Assembly (NCBI GenBank): GCA_013397865.1
Contig: VZTI01005056.1
Span: 1,680 to 65,679 of the forward strand
Direction of reading: 5' to 3'
Source of the DNA: Struthidea cinerea
Lineage: Eukaryota > Chordata > Aves > Passeriformes > Corcoracidae
Length of the DNA: 64,000 nt
Numbering within the stretch: position 1 is the stretch's first letter; every line of letters begins with the position of its first letter. Position numbers and translations under genes: made by a program. Below are positions 35,978-48,900 of the stretch, piece by piece. The notes beneath the pieces are model-generated. The model had not been told where the DNA came from, made no database searches, and saw nothing but the letters and a program-made list of their open reading frames with translations.

Positions 35978-38900
35978 GCAATATTAGTAGATATAAAATA
36001 TCATTAAAATTATAAGACTATTAATGTTAAACTACTGAACCTGCCAGGAAGTTCAACCATGTTTCTGAGAAAGAAGGAGGGCTGCTCTCTGTTCCAGGGG
36101 AGTTGTCAGCTATGTTTTTTGACATGATCAAGACTGCAGTGCTCTGTGTAAACTACTCTTTTATGAGGATTGTCTTGCACTGGAATTGGACTCTTGAAGT
36201 ACAGATGGGTGAAATCATAGCTGCCATCCACCAACGTTTTTTTGAAAATGCCCCAGCATGGCAGAATACTGAGCAAGTGTGTTAGCTGACTAGGCACCTA
36301 CCTCATGTTCAAAGACAATTGCCTTGCTTAGACAACTGTATCTTCTTGTTCAGCTTTGATGCGTTTATCTCGGCAGATATCCTTAGCTGTATCCAGCTGT
36401 ATCACAAACACAGCTGTATCCAGACAACATGAATTTTACCCCAAGGAGAAAACAAGTGTTTGGTATGTCAGTAACAGCTGTGGACTCCTCAGTTTACATC
36501 TCTCCCTGACTGCTGCACTGCAAACATCTCGATGAGCCATTGCCGTGGTACTCAAGCCATCAGTGCAGTGTTGCTAATTTGTCTTTCTTTTTACATGAGC
36601 TTTGTGACCTCAATACATGGAGCTATCACTCCTGGTTGCATCTAAGTCCCAGGTTTACACGGATACCTTTTTATTACCCTGCAATTGACACAGCAGATTT
36701 CCCCAGGTGTGTTTACAGCATGCCCTTGCAGCTGGCCAGGGTCAGCGTTCTGCAGTGAGTCTGCTTTGCAATTGAAAGAGTGTAAGACAATGCTGGCTTA
36801 TCCAAAATAACTAGATAGGAAGACAAACAATATTATTTATTGCTGCTTATTAACAGAATGAGCCCCGAAACACTGCAGTTTTCCATTGTCCATTGTGTAA
36901 GATTTTCCATTGCCAGTTAACCTTTTAATTTTATTCTTCCCTAAACAGAAAGGGTCAGGATGATGACAGGACAATTCACTTTTATCTTGGGCTTTAGCCC
37001 AAGGCAGTGTTACCAAATAAAATAAATACCTTGTATACTAAGGCATAGAGACTTGGGTCCAGGCAAAAAGAAGACATAGACAAGATTTAGATGGGTCTGT
37101 GTGATTTAGATGGATCTGCAATCCTGAAAATTACTCTTTTTCTGCCCCCAAATTTGGAAGATTCAACAGGATTGTACCTCTATTAATTTCAAGGCATTAC
37201 CTATATACAGATACATAGCTAGATACACATATATGTACCTAGAAACACACACATATATAAAGAGTTACATGTACAGACTTCACAAACTTGACAGCATCAC
37301 ATTTAACTTAAAGAGTGAGAACAGAAAGTGAGGGTCCCTTTTCCTTCACCTCCAGTGTGGATTCGCATAGCCTTCCTTGGCATGGAGTGGGCAGCTCACA
37401 CCAAACACCAAAGAGACGTTACCTTGCAAAACTCCTTCTGTATTTGACACAAACACATTAAGGTTAGTTGGAATTTGTGTACCCTATGTGAAGTACATCC
37501 TTATTTAAAAGTAAAGTTTTGTCCTTCTGCCATTTTCAATTTTTAAGATATAAAATATAGCTGGCGTATGTGAGATGGCAAGCTGATGACAGTGTAACAA
37601 GACAATGTACAGAGAGAGAGGGGAAAGGAGATAAAATGCTGAATTTCTGTGTGTTTGACTCCACACTGAGTTCTAACATTTTGTTTCATGCTTTAATCTT
37701 TTTTTGGTATGTCACTTGTTGTTGTAACTTCACCTAATTTTTCTCTCTTTTCTTTCTTTATGCTATTTTTTCATATAAATACAAAAAGCACAGCAGTAAG
37801 CATTAAAAACAGAGAGCTCAGAATGACTTCAGTTGGCTTACAGCAGGGATGAATTTTCTCCCTTGCCATGAGCCGAGCAAAGGAGAGAGAAGATGTGAGG
37901 AATGGATTTCTCTAATCAGATGCAGACTTCTCACATTCATGCAGTTTTAAAATCATCAAGGCCACACTGTTTATCCGTCCGCTCTTCCTTGTTGTCCTTT
38001 GCTCTCACAATCAATGCTTTGGTTTTCTTGAGACATACTTTATGTCACATTGAAATGATTGAGAGATGGTTTTCTTGGTGCAATTCATTGACTAAGAAAT
38101 GGATGTTAGCGGCACAGCTCTCTATGGACTTACATGTTGCTTTGGAAAGCAGACACGAAGCTTTACAAAGATGGCACAGTAGCATTACAAAGCTACCTGG
38201 CAGCAGTAGTTTCCCAGCTTGAAACGAACAAGAGCAGTGAATGAGGCCCTGAAGTTTAATGACCTGAGTAGGCAAGGGAGAGCGAGTGCCCTTTGTATGC
38301 AAGCCAGGAACTGGTTGCCTTGACAGTCAGTGCAAGTCAGATCAAAAGGCTGTTTGAAAACCATGGCTTTTAGAAGCAAAAATGGGAAACAACACCTTTC
38401 TTTTCTAGCTCTGGAGTTGGGAGATAGAGGAAACAGTAGCTATTGTATAGATAGAGAGTTATTTGAATTCTCCCTGCTACCTCTGTGCACCTGATCAAAC
38501 AGGCAGCAGTTGAAAGGCTGATGTACCATCAGGCTTCCTGTGTGATACAAACCTGATAAAAAATGTTGCAGCTGAAACACCTGAAAGCACAAAGCTTAGA
38601 AGAAAACAGATCCCAGGAAGGAAAAGTGAGGCAACACAAAAAGGGTCCTAACCTAGGGACCCTGTCATTCTGGCATGCATGGACTTCAGAGGAAGAAGAA
38701 GGGGAGGAGAGAAAATGTCTTTTCTCCAAATATGCCTTGGATGGGCTGCACAAAAACACTAAAGAAGACACACTTCCAACTCCACCTTTTCTTTAATATA
38801 ATCTTATTCCACTGCACTAGTACATAAACCCCATGCACTCCTCTCTTACTAGCAACCCCCTCTCAGTCCAGGATCATAGTCTCCTACCTGCTACTCTGGA

Positions 38901-39069
38901 ATTCCTAACATACCCCAACCTGCCTCCCTTGCTTCAGCAGCTGGAATTCCATATCTTATCTCTCTCCACAGTAGCAGAGTAAAGAACAGAGGTCTGTCTG
39001 CTGCTTGCCTGCCTGCAGGGGGATCAGCAAGCACACCAAAGTGGCACACTAAACCCTAGCACTCCATGG

Positions 39070-39204
39070 ACCAGCCCTGGAGATTTTAAAAACCTGACTG
39101 GACAGGGTCCTGGGAAACCTGCTGTAGGTGACCCTGCTAGGTGATCCTGGACTTGGGCTGGATGATTTTCTGAGGTCCCTTCCCACCTCAGCCTTACTGT
39201 GATC
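39070..39204 (+). mobile_element. CR1 LINE 3' tail fragment
   Basis: About 135 bases of the CR1 3' end: 'ctggagattttaaaaacctg', 'ggtgaccctgctaggtgatc' (39127-39146), 'ggctggatgattttctgagg' (about 39156-39175), then 'tcccttcccacctcagcc' and 'actgtgat'. Short and diverged, but the order of blocks is diagnostic. Confidence 0.78.
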
Positions 39205-42200
39205 AGGTAAGCCCTGAGCTCCGTGAGAGGCAAGAGGAATTATGAAACTTAACTGCCCTGTTGAGAGTCATGGAGATTGAATTGTATCACCAAGTGCCAA
39301 GCCTGGTTTTTAACCACTTGAGCACATTTGGTGCCTAAATGAAGCCTCTCTGCAAACCTTGGTCTCTTTTTCTGTTGAGAAAAGGCAGACAGGAGAAAAC
39401 ATTACCTTCCCTGATGCACTTGGCCAAGGACAGCACGCAGTGACCCTCTTGCTCCTGGGCAGCAGGAGCAAGATGCAGGGATCTGTGGGCTGTGGCATGA
39501 GGAGTTATGTAAACTGATGGAAAGATGGGAAATGATGGGGACACGCATAGCAACAGGTGAAAACCTGGAAGCAAAATTCCAGTTTAGTCAGCACATACAA
39601 TCCTGACAGCTGTAAACAACAAAATATAAGACAATACTGCATCTCCAGGGCAGCCTGAGAAAGTCAGGCTGCTGTCTGTGTTCATTGGAAAATTAACTCT
39701 TAAACATGCCTGCTATGAACAGTATATCCATTGTAAAGTGAAAAGGAGCAATTTATTTTAGAAAAAAGGCTGGCAATTCTACTTAAGGGATGGTATATTC
39801 ATATCCCCATTATAATCTGCTCTAGGTAAAAGAGACAAAATTACTGCATTTTCACTGAGCATGTAGTCAAGACAACTTTTAGTGCTGCTATTTCGAGAAA
39901 TTTTTAATACCATGCAATTAAAAAAGACATTATTTAATATACTTCTACACTGTATTCAGTTCCACAGCTTTATCCACTTTTCAGCTTTACAGCAATTTCG
40001 GTGTTGACAGCTGTTGTGATTTTGTGTTAGCAGCCATGTGAATATAGAGTGTGATCCCTGATAGTTTCTGTCACCACTGGGAAGGGCTCTGCTCTGTACT
40101 TGCAGTAATCAGAGGCTGATGGAGACCCATGGCATGGCCAGCATCCACTGGGCTGGGCTGGGCCACCACAGGCTATTCAGCAGGTTGGCTTTGCAAAGTT
40201 AGTCCTACCGGGCCTGCCTCCTAGTTTATGTTGTTCTTTTGCTTTTGGTTTTATTTTGATTTCTAAACCATTGTGTTGGAGAGAGCATTTGAACACTTAA
40301 AAATTGTTCTTTGACTGGAGCCATCAGAACAGTGAGGGGATATGCTTATCCTCATGTCCTGGGGACTTTGAAGGGGCTTGGAATGACATCTATGTCATTC
40401 AGGGGGCTATGAACACATCTAATGGGAATTATATAGGATGGGCATGTTTCAGATAGTAAAACATCATGGCTCTATTAGCCTGGATTAAACACAACCTTTT
40501 ATGAATGCATACTAATAACTGGAATAGAAGCCTCACCCCACTTGCTGTCACACTGCTGGCAGCATTACCAGCCCTGCAAGCTCTGTCACCAGGAAGGTGA
40601 CTGAAATAACTGACAGCCTGGCTCAGAGACTCACTGCTGTTAGGTCTGGTCCTTTAATTTTGGTCTCACCTTTTTTCTTGCACAGTCTAGCAATTAAACC
40701 TGTCCTGCTGACCCAAGTACAGGCCAAGGAATAAACTATGGCAATGGAAAGTGCTGCTGAGCTGTATAACTGCCTCACACTAGAGATTGGGCTGACAGCA
40801 CTGTTTTCATAAATAAAAATAGTCGCCCTAATCCCATTACTTCCCTGTCCTTAACAAATGATATCAGATTCTTTGAACAAAGGGAGAGATGTTCTTTGTG
40901 TTTCATAGCCCAGAGACAAATATAGTGGGGAAAAGGAGAGCTCTCCATCATTGACAGAGAAAAAGGGAAATCAAATGACAAGGGAAAAAGGGGATCAGAT
41001 GCAGGTTGTATAATGTGAGTTTCCCCAGATACCTGTAGGCCAAAATTTACTTGTAATATGGGACTGTGTCTAGTGGACAAATACATTGCTCTTCTGTAAG
41101 AATGCTGGGAAGTGATGCGTGCGACCTGACCCTGCATTTACTTGGCTCTGGAAAGATCAAGTGAGTTTATGGCATGCCCAGCCTGCACACTGCAGTCATG
41201 CCAGCAGGTCTGCTCCTGCGTCCAGCAGCTCCAGGCAGAGTTTTCCCTTTGCAACGCAGGAACATCTAACTTAAAGACTATTATAAGCTTTCTTTTCCTC
41301 GTTTTACCACTTTGTACTATCTGGCTTCTGATCTCTTCCAAACTGTATTATCCTCTTATCCATTCCAGTTCCCCTGAAATCAATGAAGTCAATGTAGTAT
41401 AAGTGGTGGTGAGATTGTACCAGATGTTAAAGAAATGCAATGGGTTTTACGTGCAAAAATAAACATCCAGTCCAAGTAACAGCATGTAATCCAGGATACA
41501 AAAAGCACAAGGCAAAAAATTATTGGGAAAAGAGTATCTCAAAGTGAAGAGAGGTAAAAGAGAGAGGGAAGGGCCAAGATAAAGTAACAAGAGTAGCAAG
41601 CGTGCAAGAAAACAACACACAAAGAGATACACGGTGTGTCCAGCTAAGAGAGCAGTGTTCCAGAAACCACAAGGAAGGGAGCAAAAAGAGGGACGACACC
41701 ACAAAGTAAGGGTGATAGAAACCTTTAGGACAACTGAACAGAGAAATAAAGTTGAAAACTGAGAATGTGGGGTGCTTTTCCATAAAAAAACCCATAAGTA
41801 CAGAAAAATGTAATGAAATTGTGGGCTGAATTCATCCTGTTCAGGCTCATTTTCTCAGCAGCAGTGATTACTGCAGCAACCAGCAATGGGGGAGCTCTCA
41901 AGGTCATCTCATCTGACTGCCTGCAGAGCAGAGAGCTTCTCTGAGCCAATAGTGTCTTTTATTTGGTTCCCCCAGCTTTTAATAACAACTAAATATAAAC
42001 CAAGCTGTTGGCAATATGAGTTATGTTCTCTGTGAGCAGTAAAAGCATGTGCTTGATCGTGATGATAAGGGGAACATTGTGGAGGTGAGCAAAGTTGTAA
42101 GTTGCAGTGAGTATATTAGCAAGGACAGAAGTTAGAATGATGGCCTGCTTTGAGAGAGGCGATGCTGGTTTGTCTGTCCTTCCACAGTTCACTTAAGAAG

Positions 42201-43471
42201 ACAGGCCCCAAGGAGCTCTGCAAAGCTCTGCTCTTGTAGAGCCCAGTCCTCTAATGTGAGACTAGACCAATTCCTCCATTTTCTGCTCTTTGGTTCTCTT
42301 TGACCATGGGCTGCACAGACAGAAACACACACAGCTGCATATGGTGTGTTGTTGAATACACACCAGGATGCCTCAGACATTCTGGCTCTGCTGCAGGTAT
42401 TTCATTACAGGAGTTTAAGAAACACTATTATAATGTAATAAAACACAGCCCTGCTTTCATCGTGCATCACTCTGCGTGGAGTGTTAAACAACCGAAATGC
42501 TTAGGAGATCATTAGCACCACAGAGTAAGTGATCTTGCCTGGGAGGAGAAATAAAACTTGTAACAGTCCAGTGACATTAGCGCAAGTTTGTTGAAAACCA
42601 GATAGGCGTAATTTACTCTGAACCTAACGGGGATGTGTCACAGCTGATCCCTGCGCAGAGCCCACAGCCTCAGCCGTCTCACTGTGCTGAGCTTTCAGTG
42701 TGAATAATGGCATTAAGCTTCAGGGTTTGTTTCTTGATCATCCTCTAAGTGCACCACTGACTGCCTTGAAATGCGTTTTAGAAGTTTCTGAAGTAAGGTA
42801 GGAATAGATCTAACCATGGTTTAGATTTTTCCTTCTAAAAGTAGGCACATAATTACATTTTCTGGGCTTCCTGTTTGCTTGAGCAATAGAAATTTCTGGA
42901 TCAGAGCATGGCACTTAGCCATGTAGTTCACTAGATGCAGTAAATCCAACATTGCCTAACAAGACTGATCTTTTGTATGGGAACATTGCTAAATATAACT
43001 CGGCTTCTGTTGGTCTCCACAGGACAAAACAAGTAGCTCCGTATCAGCTGGATATCAAGAAAAAGTGGCAGAGAAAGCAGACCTGACAAGAGGGCAGATC
43101 TCTCCCCAGACCCATCCCCAAAAGAGAGGGGGGTGGGATACCCTGTGAGGGGATCTCAAGACACACGATCCAAACCACACACGCATTGCTTTGGCAGCTC
43201 AGTTTTTAACAACCCTCAAGAGGGTGATATCCCCACATCAACCTTTGTGCCCAGGGCCGGGGGCAGAGGATGGTAGGAGGTGACCCCTCTGCCCAGGAGT
43301 GGCTACACTGCCTGCAGCCCTTCCCCCTGGGCTGCAGGTGCTGCGGCATCTCTGATGCCCCAATGGAGGCAGAGGGACAGGGGCCAGCATCCACCTGGCT
43401 CAAGGCAGTCAACCTCCAGCACGGGTGTCTGCACCTGAGCTGCTCAGGCTGGGCTTTCCGTACAGACACAC

Positions 43472-43549
43472 AGTCAATATAATGAATCTGGCTGGGCTCT
43501 GCTTACAGCCTGCACAAATATAGTCAATTTAATGAATCAGGCTAGGCTC
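43472..43549. repeat. Two-copy tandem duplication, 50-base period
   Basis: A 28-base unit 'agtcaatataatgaatctgg...' at 43472-43499 recurs with three mismatches at 43522-43549. It is probably a local duplication; no function is apparent. Confidence 0.8.
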
Positions 43550-44028
43550 CATTTCATCTTATCGTGGAATCAATGTTTAAAATTGTTCAGATGAAGGAAA
43601 CACTGGACATGCAATTCCCAAGTGACAGTACAGAGAAGTAAAAGGGTCTGGACTCCTGTGTCTGCTATAAGGGAGTCCAGATCTGCTGTAGCTGTGTGTA
43701 TCATGGATGTCTCAAGTTATCTGAGACAAGTGTGATGCCAAATGTTTTGTCTGCACAGCTATAGCTTAGGGACCTGCTGATCACCACCCACGGATTTAAA
43801 TCAGACACCCTTTTTCTAGCTGGGACAGCCAAGAATTGAGCAAAGGAATGCAGAGGGCTTGGCATTGGATCCACAGGCAAAACAGTCCACACTAGGGACC
43901 TCTCAAAAATGAGAGGAGAAATTCTTTTTTTCTGGAGGAGATGGAAGTCAAAGCACAGGGATCTCTCTTCTTCTCTCTGTTTTTTGCAGCAGAATAGGAG
44001 ATGGAGGAGGGGAAAGAAAGTAGTTCTG

Positions 44029-44160
44029 TGAGATTGGCTCATTTGGTCAGAGTATGGCGCTGATAATGCCAAGGTTGTGGGTTCAGTTCCTGTGTGGGCC
44101 GTTCTCTTAAGAGTTGGACTCGATGATTTTTGTGGGTCCCTTCCAACTCAGAATGTTCTG
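44029..44160 (+). mobile_element. tRNA-Ile-derived SINE with CR1-like tail (TguSINE1-like)
   Basis: The 5' part (about 44029-44100) follows the tRNA-Ile gene: A-box region TTGGCTCATTTGGTCAGAG, anticodon-loop region GGCGCTGATAATGCC with anticodon GAT, and a B box GGTTCAGTTCC. The 3' part (44101-44160) is the 3' end of a CR1 LINE: 'gttggactcgatgatttttg' (44113-44132), then 'gggtcccttccaactcagaatgttctg'. This head-tail composition is that of TguSINE1 described from zebra finch, which is thought to use CR1 machinery. A GTTCTG hexamer precedes the element (44023-44028) and ends it (44155-44160); this may be a target-site duplication or just the CR1 tail motif. As a tRNA it is degenerate and probably not functional. 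Confidence 0.85.
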
Positions 44161-44929
44161 GTTAGCCAACACATGGAACCTGAGGCCCAGCTAACTAGGC
44201 TCTGCATTAGTAAACCACATGTGAAACGCCAGTGTTTGTTTGGATACTTTGTTTTCTGCGGGGGCTCAGTAAGCATCACTGGCTTTGCCTTGCCTTAGTC
44301 CTCAGCCCTCTTCGATCTGGCTCAGATTGCAGCTCGCTGACCCCCACACCACACCCCACCGAGACCACTTCTGATTCATCATCAGGCCAGAGAGAATCTC
44401 AAATGCAGAAATTAGTCCACGGTGCATTAAGTGAGTTTCCTACATAAAGCATGGTGCATTAAGGCTTGTTACTGTGTCACTGGTTTCTAAAAGCAGCTAA
44501 ACTGAAGCTCAAAACTGCTTCACGGATTTTCAGTAGGAAATCATAAATCTTCTCCATTGTTTCGGCAGCTCTCTTCCTTCTCTGTCCTCCCATGAAATTC
44601 TGTTTTCTAAGCTGGTTTTCTTAATTTCTACTGTGAACCTGTCTTTCTACTGTCACTAGTTTCATTTATTTGACCATCCCACAGAGAAAGGAGCAGGCAG
44701 GATCTTTTCTTCCTCCCTGCAAACAGAGTATTTATGCCAGTATTGGAGGAGAAGCATCACGTCCTCTTGCAGCACCCCTCAGGACCGAGGGCTCCTTGGA
44801 AGGCAGGTCTCTAACTCAGGTTCTGTGGGCCGGATGAGTGCAGAAGAGCTCAGGTCTGTCAGACCTTCTCGGGCCTGTCCTGGGCTGGGCACGTATTGCA
44901 CATCACCTGGGAATGAGCTGTCCTGGGCT

Positions 44930-45720
44930 GGGCACATCGCCTGGGAATGAACCCGCTGCCGCTTTCTCTCACCCTTGGTCAATCCCGTTCAGTGAGCTCC
45001 CGGCCTCTCCTTTGCGCCGGGGGTCACAGGGGCAGCACTGACTGCAAAACGCGAGGGTCAGCTCTCTGCCCCTCTCCTTTGCTGTCGGCGGTGAGAACGC
45101 CGGCGCTGGGCTCTTCTGGTTCGCCACGAGATGGTGGTAGATGCAAGCGCTGGGCTGGAGCTGCCTTCGAGCGCCCGCTGCCCTTTCCTCACCGAGCCGG
45201 CCTTGCCCCAAGCCGTGCTCCATCCCTCCCCTTCCCTCCTCAGCCGGCCGTGCCCAAGCTGTGCTCCATCCCACCCCACCCCACCCCATCCCATCCCTTC
45301 CCTTCCCTCCCCAGCCGGCCGTGCCCAAGCCGTGCTCCATCTCTACGGGCACCCGCAAATGCCGGCAGCGCACTCTGTTCTCATTAGTGCTTAATTGTCT
45401 CCCTTCCTGCCCTCTTTACCTTTTGGATTACAGTGCCTGCCCTGGATCTTCGGAGTTACCCTACCTATTGACGCCTATTCCCAGTGCTGTATACTCTCCC
45501 TGCTGCGAGAGCCAGGGGGTCGCTCCAGGGGCCCCTTCCAGCCGAGTTTCCCACGGGCGCTGTCTCATGCCGCGCAGGGAAGAAGGGATCGCAGCTCTGA
45601 GCAGTGGCTGCACCTGTGGCTTGTTTGGGAAAAGCAGGATTATCTGCAAAGTGCAGGTGGGAAGAGTCCGTCTCACAGCCCGGGCTCCCCAGCGCTCTGG
45701 CACAGGACTCCTTAGGGAGC
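44930..45720. promoter_or_regulatory. Orphan GC/CpG-rich island
   Basis: This ~0.8 kb stretch is far richer in G+C and CG than its surroundings (for example ccggcgctgggctcttctgg from about 45101, and gagcgcccgctgccctttcc near 45169-45188). It contains the longest open frame of the window (45141-45905, 254 codons), but that protein is low-complexity Pro/Ser/Cys-rich, has no recognisable domain and runs through a minisatellite, so I do not call it a gene. The island could be the promoter of an unrecognised non-coding transcript or of a gene whose coding exons I cannot see. Confidence 0.45.
45195..45341. repeat. GC-rich minisatellite, three units
   Basis: Three near-identical copies of a ~29-base unit (agccggccgtgcccaagccg plus tgctccatc) start at 45195, 45242 and 45313. 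They are separated by C-rich filler of CCCAT/CCCAC/CCTTC type whose length differs (spacing 47 and 71 bases). This explains the repeated Pro-Lys-Pro-Cys-Ser-Ile segment of the frame crossing it. Confidence 0.9.
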
Positions 45721-45905
45721 ATCTGTCTGTGGAAAGTGCCTTCTTAACACGCATTACCTACCTTAGAGTAGCCACTGCGCCACAAAAGCCGTGCATGCAG
45801 GGCAGCTCAAGTTTGAAGCTTCGTTATAAACCACACAGAAAGATCAGGGATTCGCTTCTTCACTGTGATGAAAACCAGTGTGACCCTTCCATATTTGTGA
45901 TTTAA

Positions 45906-48900
45906 TGTGGGAAAACACTAGATAATGGAAAGAAAAAGCTACCCATCCTTATGCCCAAACACCCGTGCATTCCCTGTGTGCTGGTGTGCTTGCTGTGGGC
46001 ATGTGAGGCACAGGCAGAGTGCCAGAGCAGATGCCAGCAGGGGCACGGCCGCAGTCCCAGAGCATGCTTGGCATCAGCATGGGCCTGCTGGTGGATAATT
46101 ACCCCTTACAGCTCTAGCCCCTTGGCTTACAAACTGTCATAGCTCTCTGGTCCTTCTGTGTAGCTCAGTGTGAGAGCTCCTCCCAGGATAGGAATTTGGT
46201 GTGAAATGTTTCAAAAAGCTGAGTTAGCCCATGTCACTGCAGTGGTACTGGGGATGGAAAGTAGGATAAGATAGTGCATTCAGCCCCAGGCTCCTGCCTC
46301 CAGTGGAGACTGAGCTTGCAGGAGTGGGGTGTCACCTGCTGCTGACTGTGGCTTGCTGAGAGGACAGGTGAGTTTGAGTTCATTTGAGTTCATTTTCAGG
46401 GAAAAAAGTAGCTGGTGCCCCAGTGCTCATGGCTGCAGTTCGGTCAGTGATGACAGCAGAGATAAAAAAGGCAAAACACACAGCGGAGGGAGCCCCACAG
46501 GACTGTGTAGCCGAGTGCTTTGGGAGAGGAGATGAGCAAGGGGAGGCTCGTGTCAGACAATTTGTAAGAGCATCCACACTGCATGTGTCAGCTGGGCCCA
46601 GATTCTGGGGTTTAATCCAAGATGCTGGCTGAGCTGCTGCTGTTGTGAACAAATTACATCTTAACAAACGCTGGACAAGCCTCTTGGCTCATATTTGCCT
46701 CTTGACCGAGATCTCTGCTGTTTGTCTGAAGCTGCTCCTTGGCTCTGTTCCTGTGCAAACTCAACAGAGTCACTGAGGTGGCAGGTGGTGTAAGAGGAAC
46801 TCTTGGATCCAGAACAGAGAAGGATATGAGGCTTGGCAGAGTGCTAGGGTCTTACAGCCCTGCCTCTCACAACCAACTCGCACAGCATGAAGATGCAAAC
46901 TCCAGCTGCCCTGGCAGGCCAGCTTGTCTGAGGGGCTAAAGAGGATGCTGAAACTCCCAAAAATGAACTCCATGAGCCTGAACATCCAAGGTATGTGGCT
47001 GTTGCTAACATGTAGTACTGGCATACTGTATGACTGAGGAACTGTGTGCTGTAGGGTCCTCTTCATGACAGGAATAACTTCTCTTTTCAATTAAAGCCTG
47101 CATTCTTTCCTTCAGCCTTAAGTCTCATGTTTCTAATGCATTTTATAATCAAATTGTCAAAATTCTTCCAGGCAGAAGTTAGTAATATCAGCCAGCCAGT
47201 TTGGTTATAGCAACACTGACCCCACCTGGGTGGCAGGACCGATTCTGAGCACTTGAGACACATCAGTGCTGGACGATGAAGGTACTCTCAGGAGCAGTGT
47301 TAGAAACTGATACTCAATGAGCAAAACACAGTATTTGCTTACATGAGGAAACAAAACACTTAGATATTCTGCACATGACTTAGCTACTCTCTGCTTCAGC
47401 CCTTTGGTTTAGTTAAACCTTTGTAGCCTCATTTGTATAGCCAAGCTGTCTAGGCATGTTACAAGTAACCAAACTTCATTACACAGAAAGCAAATGTGAG
47501 ATATGTGCAGCCATAAAATGGATTCGCTGAAGACATCCAGTTAAAAACAAAGACCAATCCAAACCACAACCAATCCCACATCGATCCTTGAGTCCAAATT
47601 TTCTGAGTTTGAGGCTGAGGGAGGGAAAGTTGCAAGCTACATACATGGCTGATAATGCAACCTAAGTTTTGGACTGCCCAATGCATCTTGCCTTCTCAGT
47701 CCTAGGTTTATTTATCATTTATTTATATTTATTATTATTTATTACTTTTGCCCAATTAGCAAAATTTAAGCCACACTTTGCTTGCCAGGTATGTGTTGAA
47801 GGCTGGGTTTTCTTCAAAGTTTCAGCCAAAACAGTTCATGTTCCTGAGAGCACCTTTTTTTCCTCAACCTAATCATGGCCAGGTTGAAGATGAACAAAAA
47901 CCCACACCCCCCTCCCAGTACTCTGGCAATCCTTGAAAAGCTGTGGTGCTTTTTTTCTTATTGGAAGAGGGACTTGGAACTGGACAAAATTTAACCTTAC
48001 CGCTGAGATGGACTTTTTATATTCTCAGTGAAAATCTGGCCAATTCATAGAGCTTTGGATAAAAACCAAGCCAGCTGCAGTTCACATGTGCTTGCCAGAG
48101 GCCAGTTAGAGATTGCAGGCTTTGTTCTCTGGTGAGTTCATGAGCATGGGACATGCTCCAGGGCCTGGAGTGGGACTTCCCTAGAACTTGCAATTCCTAA
48201 CTGCTTCAGGCCAAAGCAGCTTTAAATCCAGATACTTGAAAGTATAGATTTTTAGTTTTTTTAAAAAAAAAGTTTGTTTCCAGTCTACATGAAGGACATC
48301 AGTTGAACTGCATTCAGAGGAGGTAAAACATGGAAGAGAAGGAGATAATTTGGAAAAGTACACTTGGAACAGACAAAAGGAATCCTGACAGAGAGCTGGG
48401 GAAACCTGAAGTGTGTGAACACTGAGGTTGAAATCGGGGATGGAAAGGAGACTGAAGCACAACAAAGCATGGAGGCAACTGGGAAGTGGTGTGTGGGAAA
48501 AGAATGTGAAGGATCTCATTTTGGCCTCTCTTTGCACATTATTCTGAGCTCACTTAAGAACACTTGAGCTGAGATGGTCTTCCCATCCTTTACTGACTCT
48601 TTGGTAAATAAACCTGGCTATGAAGACAGAATCACACATTTCTTTCTGATACTGTCATGATGAACATTATAAAAAACCCACCAAAACTTCACAAAATAAA
48701 GTGTTTGTTGAACACCCCTAAAACTCAAGGAGGAGCATTGCCATCATACTACAATCGGAAAACCAGAGCCTGGAAGTATTTCCTGATTATTCAGTCCAGG
48801 AAGTACATTGGTTGTACCAGGTATAGTGATGTGTGCATGTTCTTTATGTGTTGCCTTCTACAGTAAGTAGAAGTAAGTCCTAACTTCTTCTGCAAACTAG

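Larger units (their letters stand above)
35978..44028. other. Gene-poor interval, no supported coding exon
   Basis: No coding exon is supported. The interval contains one short CR1 tail (about 39.07-39.20 kb) and a two-copy, 50-base-period duplication near 43.5 kb, both listed separately. The rest is unique-looking AT-rich DNA. Confidence 0.45.

Noticed and set aside
44029..44100. A functional tRNA-Ile gene
   Set aside because: The acceptor stem is degraded and the segment continues directly into a CR1 tail, so it is a SINE head and not a tRNA gene.
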